A stretch of DNA of 64,000 nt from Acetobacter sp. 46_36 (GTDB lineage Bacteria > Pseudomonadota > Alphaproteobacteria > RF32 > CAG-239). Numbering within the stretch: the first letter of the stretch is position 1; each line of letters begins with the position of its first letter. Below are positions 1 through 8,076 of this stretch, one piece after another. Below the pieces are notes generated by a model. That model made no database searches. It was not told the origin of the DNA and worked only from the letters and a program-made list of their open reading frames with translations. The stretch spans positions 349,599 to 413,598 of the forward strand of contig MNTT01000016.1 of assembly GCA_001917135.1 (NCBI GenBank), written 5' to 3'. Made by a program: the position numbers and the translations under genes.

Positions 1-15
1 TAGGGCTTTTTTCAT
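1..15 (-). CDS. start of a further tandem lipoprotein copy (runs off window)
   Basis: The first 15 bases, read on the minus strand, are the same ATG-AAA-AAA-GCC-CTA start seen in the two full copies to the right. The ATG overlaps the TAA of the preceding copy (TAATG). This implies at least a fourth member of the array beyond the left edge. Confidence 0.6.
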
Positions 16-428
16 TACGGTTTCTCCTTTTCCGGAGTGCGGATAAAATAGCCGCGTTTGGAAGCAAACTCCGGGTTCGTTTCATCCTCGTAATAGGAAT
101 ATATAACTATAAATGTTCCATTATCCGGGTTTAGATATTTGGGTGGGCGAATTTTTATAACTCTAGTGCGATGTTCTTCAGTGCTTGTATCTGTTGGATC
201 TCGCGAGGCCTGCATTTCCAGCTGCTCTTTATTCAACTGATGCGTGCAGCGCAACACCACCTCTTCGGGCTCATTCTTCCACATTTCGCAGTCTTCGTGC
301 CAAGTGGCACCGTGGCGGTTATCCATATCAAACGTCGTCGGGGTTATGGTTACGTCCCACAAATCGGTTTGTGACTCCATCTTGCCGTAAAACATTAACA
401 TGGTTAATAAAAATAGGGCTTTTTTCAT
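15..428 (-). CDS. tandem lipoprotein-family paralogue lacking its lipobox
   Basis: This 137-residue protein is nearly identical through its middle to the neighbouring copies (conserved LWDVTITPTTFD and WHEDCEMWKNEP segments). Compared with the intact copy at 428-889 it has lost, in frame, the stretch holding the lipobox (LSSC) and the first mature residues, so the hydrophobic start MKKALFLLTML runs straight into MFYGKMES. It may therefore be secreted and soluble, or mislocalised. Start and stop codons overlap those of its neighbours (TAATG), so the copies form one transcript. The family is not recognised. The conserved Trp/Cys-rich core and secretion signals suggest an envelope protein, with function unknown. 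Confidence 0.6.
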   Translation of the reverse strand: MKKALFLLTMLMFYGKMESQTDLWDVTITPTTFDMDNRHGATWHEDCEMWKNEPEEVVLRCTHQLNKEQLEMQASRDPTDTSTEEHRTRVIKIRPPKYLNPDNGTFIVIYSYYEDETNPEFASKRGYFIRTPEKEKP

Positions 429-889
429 TACTGTTTCTCCTTTTCCGGAGTGCGGATATGATAACCGCGTTTGGAAGCAAATTCCAACCTTGTTTCATCT
501 TCGTAATAGGAAATGATAACAACATATATTCCTTCATCAGAATCCTGATCTTTTTCAGGCATAATTTTTATAACATAAGTATTATGCTCTTCGGTTTTAG
601 GATTTTCCGGTTTCCGCATAGCCTGCATTTCCAACTGTTCTTTGTTCAACTGATGCGTGCAGCGCAGTACCACTTCATCGGGCTCGTTCTTCCACATTTC
701 GCAGTCTTCGTGCCAGGTGGCGCCGTGGCGGTTGTCTTTATCAAACGTTGTCGGGGTTATGGTTACGTCCCACAAATTGGTTTGTGACTCCAGCTTGCCG
801 TAAAACACGGGATTGACGAATGTTTCATCCCGCTGCAAATGACAGGATGACAGGGCTAACATCGTTAATAAAAATAGGGCTTTTTTCAT
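428..889 (-). CDS. small lipoprotein, intact member of a tandem family
   Basis: This 153-residue protein has a short signal peptide (MKKALFLLTMLALSSC) ending in a clear lipobox, so it should be lipidated on Cys16 and anchored in the envelope. The mature part has a conserved core (LWDVTITPTTFD, WHEDCEMWKNEPDEVVLRC) and a charged C-terminus (RTPEKEKQ). It is the only one of the visible copies with both an intact reading frame and an intact lipobox. Its start overlaps the stop of the degraded copy at 889-1334 and its stop overlaps the start of the next copy, so translation is probably coupled. Function is unknown. Confidence 0.75.
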   Translation of the reverse strand: MKKALFLLTMLALSSCHLQRDETFVNPVFYGKLESQTNLWDVTITPTTFDKDNRHGATWHEDCEMWKNEPDEVVLRCTHQLNKEQLEMQAMRKPENPKTEEHNTYVIKIMPEKDQDSDEGIYVVIISYYEDETRLEFASKRGYHIRTPEKEKQ

Positions 890-1334
890 TACGGTTTCTC
901 CTTTTCCGGAGTGCGGATAAAATAGCCGCGTTTGGAAGCAAACTCCGGGTTCGTTTCATCCTCGTAATAGGAAAACAATATATATTCCTTCTTCAGAATC
1001 CTGATCTTTTTCAGGCATAATCCTCATAACTCTAGTGCGATGTTCTTCAGTGCTTGTATCTGTTGGATCTCGCGAGGCCTGCATTTCCAGCTGTTCTTTG
1101 TTCAGCTGGTGCGTGCAGCGCAACACCACCTCATCGGGCTCATTCTTCCACATCTCGCAGTCTTCGTGCCAAGTGACACCGTGGCGGTTATCCATATCAA
1201 ACGTCGTCGGGGTTATGGTTACGTCCCACAGATCGGTTTGTGACTCCATCTTGCCGTAAAACACGGGATTGACGATGTTTCAAATGGCAGGATGACAATA
1301 GCAACAAAACCATTACCAATAAAATCCGGCGCAT
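889..1334 (-). pseudogene. frameshifted tandem lipoprotein copy
   Basis: Reading from the ATG at 1334 gives a lipoprotein signal (MRRILLVMVLLLLSSC) just after an AAGGG ribosome-binding site, but an 11-base loss after the lipobox shifts the frame and the product ends early. The conserved core continues in another frame from about 1264. A second 4-base deletion near 965-980 then breaks the C-terminus, giving GIYIVFLLRG instead of the expected GIYVVIISYYEDE. Both lesions are visible by comparison with the intact copy at 428-889. The copy keeps the promoter of the array, so its decay leaves the downstream copies transcribed through a dead gene. Confidence 0.75.
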
Positions 1335-1362
1335 ATTTTACCCTTTTCTTTTATTCGGTTCC

Positions 1363-1391
1363 AGGATATCGCTGACGTACGGATTAGTCAA
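1363..1391 (-). promoter_or_regulatory. promoter of the lipoprotein array
   Basis: On the minus strand a TTGACT -35 (1386-1391) and a TATCCT -10 (1363-1368) are separated by exactly 17 bases. They lie about 30 bases upstream of the ATG at 1334. Confidence 0.55.
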
Positions 1392-1655
1392 TGCTTATTT
1401 ACAAATATAACAATGACGAATTCCGGCACCTGCATCAAAAGCCGATTAGGAAATTATTAAAATAAAATAAGGCGTCCCCGGTTCCTCTTGCCGGGCTGGC
1501 AATTTAGCAAGAGATACCGGTCAGGCGATTCAAACCTTTTATTCCCGACAGCCGAGGACTGTTTTGCGTACAGTTCATTTTGCTACATTGCCAACAGAGT
1601 ATTTACGCGTGTATTTATTTATGCACCAACCTTAAACAAATCCAATAAAGCACAG
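1392..1655. other. intergenic region without a recognisable gene
   Basis: No convincing gene is seen here. The open plus-strand frame starting at 1488 runs antisense through the YgjP-like gene and has no family resemblance. Confidence 0.4.
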
Positions 1656-2369
1656 CTATTTATAAGTATAAAGCAAATGCCCGTTTTCCGTCAGCCATTC
1701 GCGGCCGCGGGAGGCATCCTCTTCCAGAAATTCTACCAACGCCCAGAAATACGGCGAATGATCCTGATGCTTCAGATGCGAAACCTCATGCGCCACGATA
1801 TAGCGGATGACAAATTCCGGCGCCAGCGCCAGACGCCAGCTGTAATTGATATTATTCAGCGTGGAACAGCTTGCCCAGCGGGATTTCGTATCCTTTATGC
1901 AGACGTTATGCACGGTTTTGCCGATTTTATCCGCAACAGCGGCAGAACGGGCGGTAAACTCTTCCATCGCCAGCTTTTTAATAAAGTCCTTGACGCGGCG
2001 GTGCAGAAATTCAATTCCGCCGGAAACATAAAGAATTTTGTTTTTTTTATCCAAACGGGTACTGCCGCGCACGGGACTGTGTTCAATCGTATATTCCCGG
2101 CCGAAAAGGCTGATGACATCGTGGTTTTTGAAAAACTTCAGCTCCGGGATTTTGCTCAGGTTATCGCGTACCCAGTCCTGATGGCTTTCCACAAACGACA
2201 CCGCCTTTTTGCGCGAACAGTACTTCGGAATCGTCAGAACGGCCATACGGTCTTTTTTATCAATGCGGAGCGTCAGACGGCGCGACCGTCCCGAATGAAC
2301 GACTTTCATATCAAAACCCAAATCGGCATTGATGTCAAAGGTCTTTCCACTCAACAATGTAATTTTCAT
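1656..2369 (-). CDS. YgjP/DUF45-type metal-dependent peptidase-like protein
   Basis: This 237-residue protein has the features of the YgjP-like metallopeptidase domain (DUF45, related to WLM/SprT gluzincins). The zinc motif HEVSH is at about residues 194-198, with a third histidine a few residues on (HLKHQDHS). A conserved SRWASCS segment precedes it. The family is predicted to be a cytosolic zinc hydrolase; substrates are not established. An SD-like GAGG precedes the ATG. The gene overlaps the upstream YcgN-like gene by 35 bases and is probably the last gene of an ASCH-YcgN-YgjP operon. Confidence 0.85.
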   Translation of the reverse strand: MKITLLSGKTFDINADLGFDMKVVHSGRSRRLTLRIDKKDRMAVLTIPKYCSRKKAVSFVESHQDWVRDNLSKIPELKFFKNHDVISLFGREYTIEHSPVRGSTRLDKKNKILYVSGGIEFLHRRVKDFIKKLAMEEFTARSAAVADKIGKTVHNVCIKDTKSRWASCSTLNNINYSWRLALAPEFVIRYIVAHEVSHLKHQDHSPYFWALVEFLEEDASRGREWLTENGHLLYTYK

Positions 2370-2838
2370 AGTCGGTTACCTCAGATTCGTTTATTAGTTT
2401 TCTTCCCTGAAGAGAAACGCCGGCTTCATGCACGGATGCAGCACGCCCGGTTATGAGCGGATGCCAGGCAGGCAAAGGCTTTCCCTCATCCAGCAGCACA
2501 TAAGCGCAGGTTTTCGGGAGCCAGCGGGGTTTCTCTCGAATCGCAGAGATATCTATATCACGACAATCGTTAACTTTTTGAAAACGATGCGCATAAATTT
2601 TACATAAACAGCTTTCCGTATCCAAAAAACGGCAGTAAGTGTTTGTAAAACAAATCTTTCCTTTGATTTCCAATTTATTCAGGCAGCACTTGCCGCAGCC
2701 GTCGCATAAAAGTTCCCATTCGCGGCGGGACATCTGTTCCAGCGGTTTTTTGCGCCAGAATTCCGGTTCTACGTCCGACAAATCGGCAAAACGGCTCTCC
2801 GGGTCATATTCTTCTTCAAGGCAGTATTCTTCCGACAT
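2335..2838 (-). CDS. YcgN-family (UPF0260) cysteine-cluster protein
   Basis: This 167-residue protein has the diagnostic cluster CDGCGKCC at residues 45-52 and further cysteines (CFTNTYC, CLCKIY, DCRDID, KTCAY). These are expected to bind a metal or Fe-S centre in the UPF0260/YkgJ superfamily. The biochemical role is unknown. It sits 8 bases downstream of the ASCH gene and overlaps the YgjP-like gene. A second, shorter member of the same family lies after dnaB (3903-4271). Confidence 0.85.
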   Translation of the reverse strand: MSEEYCLEEEYDPESRFADLSDVEPEFWRKKPLEQMSRREWELLCDGCGKCCLNKLEIKGKICFTNTYCRFLDTESCLCKIYAHRFQKVNDCRDIDISAIREKPRWLPKTCAYVLLDEGKPLPAWHPLITGRAASVHEAGVSLQGRKLINESEVTDYENYIVEWKDL

Positions 2839-2846
2839 GGCGAACT

Positions 2847-3182
2847 TTATTCCTCCCGCTTAACCTCTATGCCGACAACGCCAAACTCTTTCTGACGTTC
2901 TGCCGGATAAAATTCCGCCAAAACTTTTATCAATTCTTCAGGGCTTTCCATTCCCGCACGGCGGCAGTCTATCTTTTGGCAGAGCGAGGCAAAATCTGCG
3001 GCGCGATGAAGAGCGACAACCTCAGCGCAAAATGTGTTTCTGCTGTCGGAGAAATTGGCAAACTCAATCATATCGCCGATTTGTATCAGCTTGCGCTTAT
3101 CGTCGTACAGGCGGAGTTCTATATCCTTTTTTCCTGATTTCAGCAGATTGTAATATTTTTCCTTTACCTTTAGTCTATGCAT
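2847..3182 (-). CDS. ASCH-domain protein
   Basis: This 111-residue single-domain protein has the ASCH/PUA-like pattern: a GKKDIELRLYDDKR segment near residues 18-31, then a strand with GDMIEF and a later GVVGIEV strand. ASCH proteins are proposed RNA-binding or RNA-processing factors; some act as amidohydrolases on modified nucleosides. It is the first gene of a three-gene minus-strand set. It is divergent from the GNAT gene at 3255, with a 72-base shared intergenic region. Confidence 0.75.
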   Translation of the reverse strand: MHRLKVKEKYYNLLKSGKKDIELRLYDDKRKLIQIGDMIEFANFSDSRNTFCAEVVALHRAADFASLCQKIDCRRAGMESPEELIKVLAEFYPAERQKEFGVVGIEVKREE

Positions 3183-3254
3183 CAGTTATTCCTTGATTCT
3201 ATTTAAATCTTTCGGTATACTATTTAAACTGTATGCTGTTGTAAAGGGAATAAT

Positions 3255-3791
3255 ATGGATTATAAAATACAAACCGTTCATAATGCCGCCGACGATTTGC
3301 CGCTGTGCAAGGAAATCGTCGAGCTTACCCGGCCGGTAAGAAAAACTTATCCCGAATACGGCAAATGGCTGGAGGAAAAATTTTTCCCCGGCCTTAAAGA
3401 CGGCAGCAGAATAATAATTGCCGCAAAAGACGAAACGGGACGGCTTGCCGGCACAATACTGCTCAAAAAAACGGCGGAAGAAAAGAAAATCTGCTGCCTG
3501 TTTGTCAGGCAAGACTGCCGGGGACGCGGCATTGCCGGAAAACTGATGCAAGAGAGCCTTGAGGTTTTGCAGACGGACAAGCCTCTACTCAGTATTGCGG
3601 AAAAAAATTATCCGCAAATGCAAAAACTTCTCAGCCTGCACCATTTTAAATTTTCTTACCGCAAAAACGGCGCATACACGACGAACGGGACAGAATACTA
3701 TTTTAACAACGAAGCCACGGAAATTTTGAAAAAAGAAGTTTTATCGCCGCTATTGGCGAGAGCACGGCAACGACACGAATCTCTGCGGTAA
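3255..3791 (+). CDS. GNAT-family N-acetyltransferase
   Basis: This 178-residue protein carries the acetyl-CoA binding motif A of the GNAT fold (DCRGRGIAGKLMQES, about residues 87-101), preceded by the usual strand (ICCLFV). The substrate cannot be told from sequence. AAGGGA precedes the ATG by a suitable distance. It is divergent from the ASCH gene. Confidence 0.85.
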   Translation: MDYKIQTVHNAADDLPLCKEIVELTRPVRKTYPEYGKWLEEKFFPGLKDGSRIIIAAKDETGRLAGTILLKKTAEEKKICCLFVRQDCRGRGIAGKLMQESLEVLQTDKPLLSIAEKNYPQMQKLLSLHHFKFSYRKNGAYTTNGTEYYFNNEATEILKKEVLSPLLARARQRHESLR

Positions 3792-3902
3792 AAGAACGGG
3801 AAAGCAACAGCCAATATCACGAAAACTGTCCGGGCTTTACGGAAATTCCGGTATTAGAGAATTGCTATGGGAAAGCGACGACGAAAATACCGATGACGAA
3901 AA

Positions 3903-4271
3903 TTACAAATCGTCCCACTCGACAATATGGTCTTCCAATTCGTCTTCAGACACTTCTGTTTCGCTGACGACACGCCCCTTTATCGTGGTTTTGACCGGGG
4001 ACGGCGCTTTTTCAAACAACTCGCGGTAGGCGCAGGTCTTCGGCATCCATGCCAGCTTGTCCACATTGTCCGGCGACAGTCTGAGGCAGGAAGGCACGAG
4101 TTCACAGCGTTTGTCATATACCGAGCAGCACATCTTTTCTTCGTCAAAATAGCGGCAGACGACATCTGTATAGTAAATGCCGCCGGTGTCTTCGTCTTCA
4201 AGTTTTATCAGACAGCACTTGCCACAGCGGCGGCAGATATTTTCCCATTCGGACGGAGAATATTTTTTCAT
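3903..4271 (-). CDS. short YcgN-family cysteine-cluster protein
   Basis: The protein has the family cluster CRRCGKCC near its N-terminus and a conserved MPKTCAYRELFE segment and acidic tail (HIVEWDDL) matching the paralogue at 2335-2838. I place the start at the ATG at 4271, giving 122 residues: GGGGATAGGAAG directly precedes it. A longer frame beginning at 4304 would overlap the end of dnaB. It follows dnaB by a few bases and is probably co-transcribed. Function is unknown, with metal binding likely. Confidence 0.8.
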   Translation of the reverse strand: MKKYSPSEWENICRRCGKCCLIKLEDEDTGGIYYTDVVCRYFDEEKMCCSVYDKRCELVPSCLRLSPDNVDKLAWMPKTCAYRELFEKAPSPVKTTIKGRVVSETEVSEDELEDHIVEWDDL

Positions 4272-4275
4272 CTTC

Positions 4276-5748
4276 CTATCCCCTTCGTTCCGGCAGCCGG
4301 TCATCCGGCGACAGGTTGCTGAAACGCGCGTATTCGCCGTTCCAGAACAGCTTGACTGTTCCGGTGGAGCCGTGGCGGTGCTTGCCGATTATCACCTCGC
4401 CGAGGTTGGCGGTTTCACGGTCGCGCTGCTGCCATTCTTCGGTGCGTTTGGCAAAATGTTCGTCGGTTTCGCCGGTATTGCGTTTCGGTTCGGCGTTGTG
4501 AATGTAATAATTTTCGCGGAAAACAAACATCACGATATCGGCATCTTGCTCAATAGACCCGGATTCACGCAAGTCGGACATTAACGGGCGCTTGTCATCA
4601 CGCTGTTCCAGGCCGCGGTTCAACTGGGAAAGGGCAATAACCGGAACTTTCAATTCCTTGGCAAGAATTTTCAGGCCGCGGGAGATTTCGGAAACCTCCT
4701 GCACACGGTTGCCCTCGCTCTTCTTGTCGCCTGAACCGCTGATGAGCTGAATATAGTCAATCACTATCAGGCCGAGGCCGTTGGTGCGTTTCAGACGGCG
4801 GGCGCGGGTACGAATCGTATTGATATTGATGCCGGGCGTATCGTCAATATACAACGGCAGCTTCTGATATTCGCGAACAGCAGTTGCAATGCGGTTAAAC
4901 TCGCCCAGTTCCATATCGCCGGTACGAAGCTTGTGCCCCGGCGTATCGGTTATGCTGGAAAGGATACGCGCTGCCAGCTGTTCGGCAGACATTTCCAGCG
5001 AAAATATCGCCACGCCTTTGTCGTGCGGATCCATCTTGTCGTTATTGCGCATAAACTCGGCAACATTATAGGCGATATTCATCGCCAGCGCCGACTTGCC
5101 CATCGCCGGACGGCCGGCAAGAATTATCAGGTCAGAATCGTTCAAACCGCCCATACGGTAGTCCAAGTCGTTCAACCCGGTGGACAGGCCCGACACCTTG
5201 CCTTCCTTTTCGTAAGCTTTTTGAATCATCTGCAGGGTCGAATTCAGCGTGGTACCGAAATCCTGAAAGCCTTTCTGCCCGTCGCCGTGCATTGCCAGAT
5301 CAAACAGCCTTTTTTCCGCTTTTTCTATCTGGGCGGCGGTCGTTTCGTCCAGCGTTTCGCTCATCGCTTCGCTGGCAATGTCGTAACCGGTGGAAATCAG
5401 CTCGCGGCGCAGATATTTGTCATAGACGAACTGGGCATAATATTCCACATTGGTCAACGGAGAAGAGGACTCGGAAAGCTTTATCAGATAAGCGATACCG
5501 CCGACGTCGTTTAAGGTGCCTTCCTGCTCAAAATAGTTTTTCAGCGTGATGACGTCGGCAACGTGTCCTTTTTGAATCAGGCGCGCCATAACGTCAAAAA
5601 CCTTGACGTGAATCGGATCGGAGAAGTGTTCGGCACGGAGAAATTCCGACACTTTTTCATAAGCCTTGTTATTTGCCAAAAGCGCGCCGAGCAGAGCCTG
5701 TTCGGCCTCTATGTTGCGCGGCAGGCGCGTTACGTCCAGTTCTTCCAT
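4276..5748 (-). CDS. dnaB: replicative DNA helicase DnaB
   Basis: This 490-residue protein has the normal length and architecture of DnaB: an N-terminal DnaC/primase-interaction domain, a linker, then a RecA-like motor. The Walker A motif GRPAMGKS is at residues 212-219, followed by the SLEMSAEQLAARIL helix, the Walker B region (IVIDYIQLISG) and the LSQLNRGLE motif. It unwinds DNA at the replication fork as a hexamer. It is divergent from galE. The short YcgN-like gene follows immediately. Confidence 0.97.
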   Translation of the reverse strand: MEELDVTRLPRNIEAEQALLGALLANNKAYEKVSEFLRAEHFSDPIHVKVFDVMARLIQKGHVADVITLKNYFEQEGTLNDVGGIAYLIKLSESSSPLTNVEYYAQFVYDKYLRRELISTGYDIASEAMSETLDETTAAQIEKAEKRLFDLAMHGDGQKGFQDFGTTLNSTLQMIQKAYEKEGKVSGLSTGLNDLDYRMGGLNDSDLIILAGRPAMGKSALAMNIAYNVAEFMRNNDKMDPHDKGVAIFSLEMSAEQLAARILSSITDTPGHKLRTGDMELGEFNRIATAVREYQKLPLYIDDTPGININTIRTRARRLKRTNGLGLIVIDYIQLISGSGDKKSEGNRVQEVSEISRGLKILAKELKVPVIALSQLNRGLEQRDDKRPLMSDLRESGSIEQDADIVMFVFRENYYIHNAEPKRNTGETDEHFAKRTEEWQQRDRETANLGEVIIGKHRHGSTGTVKLFWNGEYARFSNLSPDDRLPERRG

Positions 5749-5957
5749 GGTTATATGAATCCTTCTTTTATGCCTTTATCCCGGGTACCTTCCGGCGTTG
5801 CGGCGCCGTTCCCCTGTTATGGGTTATGAAACAAAGCGACGAGAAATGCACGCATAAACGCAAAACCGCTGTGGATATGTGGATAAACCGGCTATCCTCT
5901 TTTATTTTAAGGAGCTTAATGCTACAAGAAGTCAGTTTTCTGTTTTAGGAGAAGAAA

Positions 5958-6926
5958 GTGAAACACAGAATTTTAGTTGCGGGCGGCGCCGGCTATATCG
6001 GCAGCCACGTGCAAAAGCAACTGTTGGAAGACGGTTTTGAGGTTGCGGTCTTTGACGACCTTTCCAGCGGCGACAGGAAAAATATTCTTCCCGGCGCAGC
6101 ATTTATTGAGGGAAATATTTTGGACAAGGCGGCCTTGAACGCGGCGATGCGGCAGGAAATTGACGGCGTGGTGCATCTGGCGGCAAAGAAAGCCGTCGGC
6201 GAATCGATGGTCAAACCTGAGCTGTATGCCGAAAACAATATTTCCGGTTCAATCAACATTCTCAACGCGATGGCCGAAAACGGCGTAAAGCACATCGTCT
6301 TTTCGTCGTCGGCGGCGGTTTACGGCATGCCGGAGTATGTTCCCATCGATGAGGACCACCGGATTGCCCCCATCAATTATTACGGCTACACCAAAGTCGC
6401 CATTGAGGAAAATATGCGCTGGTATGCCCGGCTCGGCAAACTCAATTACGCGGCGCTGCGCTATTTTAACGCCGTGGGGTATGCCGCGGACAAGTCCATT
6501 ACCGGGAAAGAAAGAAACCCGCAGAACCTGATGCCGATTATTATGGAAGCCGCAACCGGAAGATGGGAAAAGTTTTCAATTTTCGGCAACGATTACGATA
6601 CGCCGGACGGAACCTGCATCCGGGATTATGTTCATGTTTCCGACCTGGCGCGGGCGCATACGCTGGCGCTGAAGAAACTGATGTGCGGCGGAGCGTCTTT
6701 TGCAGTCAACCTCGGCACGGGCAAGGGAACCAGCGTCAAAGAAATTGTCGATGCGGCGGAAAAGGTCATCGGCAGAAAGCTGAACTATGACTATGCGCCG
6801 CGCCGCGCCGGAGATCCAGCCGTTTTGACGGCAAAGGCAGACAGAGCCGGGGAAATTCTCGGCTGGGTGCCGGAATACACGGATATAGAGGAGATTATCC
6901 GCACGGTATGGAATTTGGAGATTTAA
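5958..6926 (+). CDS. galE: UDP-glucose 4-epimerase
   Basis: This 322-residue extended SDR has the NAD-binding GGAGYIGSH motif at the N-terminus, SSSAAVYG, the YxxxK catalytic pair in YYGYTK, and the RYFNAVG segment typical of GalE. It interconverts UDP-glucose and UDP-galactose for surface polysaccharide and galactose metabolism. The start is preceded by AGGAGAAGAAAGTG. It is slightly shorter than enterobacterial GalE, as is common in other phyla. Confidence 0.92.
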   Translation: MKHRILVAGGAGYIGSHVQKQLLEDGFEVAVFDDLSSGDRKNILPGAAFIEGNILDKAALNAAMRQEIDGVVHLAAKKAVGESMVKPELYAENNISGSINILNAMAENGVKHIVFSSSAAVYGMPEYVPIDEDHRIAPINYYGYTKVAIEENMRWYARLGKLNYAALRYFNAVGYAADKSITGKERNPQNLMPIIMEAATGRWEKFSIFGNDYDTPDGTCIRDYVHVSDLARAHTLALKKLMCGGASFAVNLGTGKGTSVKEIVDAAEKVIGRKLNYDYAPRRAGDPAVLTAKADRAGEILGWVPEYTDIEEIIRTVWNLEI

Positions 6927-7057
6927 GCCGGCGGCACAAACCAGTTCCCGGACAACCGGAGTCGTCGGCTGTGTTGCGCTGCAAGCCATAACGCCCAATT
7001 CAGCACGGCAATGTTTTATTATAATGTAACGGATAACAATGTAACGGAATTTGAATT

Positions 7058-8053
7058 ATGTTAGAAAAAATACAATATCTTTTCACTCACCACGCGGTTT
7101 TGTCGCAGGAACTGATGTGGGTCTGCTTCGGAATTGCGGTTGTGGTTCTGCTGTTTCTGGACTTATGTGTCTTTAACCGCAAAAATGAAGTTCCCAGTTT
7201 TGCGCATACGCTTTGGGTCTGCATCGCCTATATCGGCGCGGGGCTTCTGTTCGGCGTTTTTGTCTGGTATGAAGAAGGCACTAATAAGGCTATGGAATAT
7301 TTTACCGGCTTTTTGGTCGAAAAGAGCCTGTCAATGGACAATATCTTCGTGATGTCGATTATCTTTACCAGCATCGGCGTTCCGCGCATTTACCAGCACC
7401 GCGTCTTGTTCTGGGGCATTCTCGGCGCGATTGTCATGCGGGCTCTGCTTATCGGCGTCGGCGAAGCGCTGATTAAAAACTTCCACTGGGTTTTATACGT
7501 CTTTTCGGCATTTCTGGTTTATACGGGCGTTAAAATGGCTTTGCACAGCGCCAAAAAAGAAACCGAAAACGATGAAGACAATATTAAAAACAGCGCCGTT
7601 TACCGCTTTGTGGAAAAGTATTTTCCGGTTACGCACGAGATCGACGGGCCGCATTTTGTTACCCGCAAAAACGGCAAACATTATATTACGCCGCTGTTTT
7701 TTGCCCTGATTACAATTGAGCTGATGGACGTTGTTTTTGCCTTGGACAGCATTCCGGCGATATTCCTTCTGACCGATGATGTATTCATCGTCTATACCAG
7801 CAACATTTTCGCCATTTTAGGGCTTCGGGCACTGTATTTTCTGTTGGAAGCCGCGGTGCACCGGTTTGTCTATCTCAAACAGGCACTGTCTATCGTCCTG
7901 ATTTTCATCGGGCTTAAGATATTCCTGCCGAAAATAGGCATCGAGCTTGAAACATGGCATTCGCTGACTGTTACGTTTTCCCTGCTTTTCGGCAGCATTA
8001 TCCTGTCGCTGTTTAAGGAAAAGAAAACTGCCGGCGACAAGGCTGGCGTATAG
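7058..8053 (+). CDS. TerC-family integral membrane protein
   Basis: This 331-residue polytopic protein matches the TerC/Alx family, with about eight hydrophobic segments and the conserved acidic membrane motifs EKSLSMDNIFV and ELMDVVFALDSIPAI. Family members such as Alx and the YkoY type export manganese or protect secreted proteins from mismetallation; others are tied to tellurite resistance. I looked for a yybP-ykoY manganese riboswitch upstream and did not recognise one. Confidence 0.92.
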   Translation: MLEKIQYLFTHHAVLSQELMWVCFGIAVVVLLFLDLCVFNRKNEVPSFAHTLWVCIAYIGAGLLFGVFVWYEEGTNKAMEYFTGFLVEKSLSMDNIFVMSIIFTSIGVPRIYQHRVLFWGILGAIVMRALLIGVGEALIKNFHWVLYVFSAFLVYTGVKMALHSAKKETENDEDNIKNSAVYRFVEKYFPVTHEIDGPHFVTRKNGKHYITPLFFALITIELMDVVFALDSIPAIFLLTDDVFIVYTSNIFAILGLRALYFLLEAAVHRFVYLKQALSIVLIFIGLKIFLPKIGIELETWHSLTVTFSLLFGSIILSLFKEKKTAGDKAGV

Positions 8054-8076
8054 CCTGGCCAATGCAGGAGGTACGG

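Noticed and set aside
185..787. 200-codon plus-strand frame over the lipoprotein array
   Set aside because: It repeats with the array because the array is repeated; it is antisense to lipoprotein genes with a signal and lipobox.
1488..2456. 322-codon plus-strand open frame
   Set aside because: It runs antisense through the YgjP-like gene, which has clear metallopeptidase motifs. The plus-strand product has no recognisable domain.
6927..7057. Possible yybP-ykoY manganese riboswitch before the TerC-family gene
   Set aside because: I looked for the conserved core of that riboswitch because TerC genes often carry it, and could not find it.
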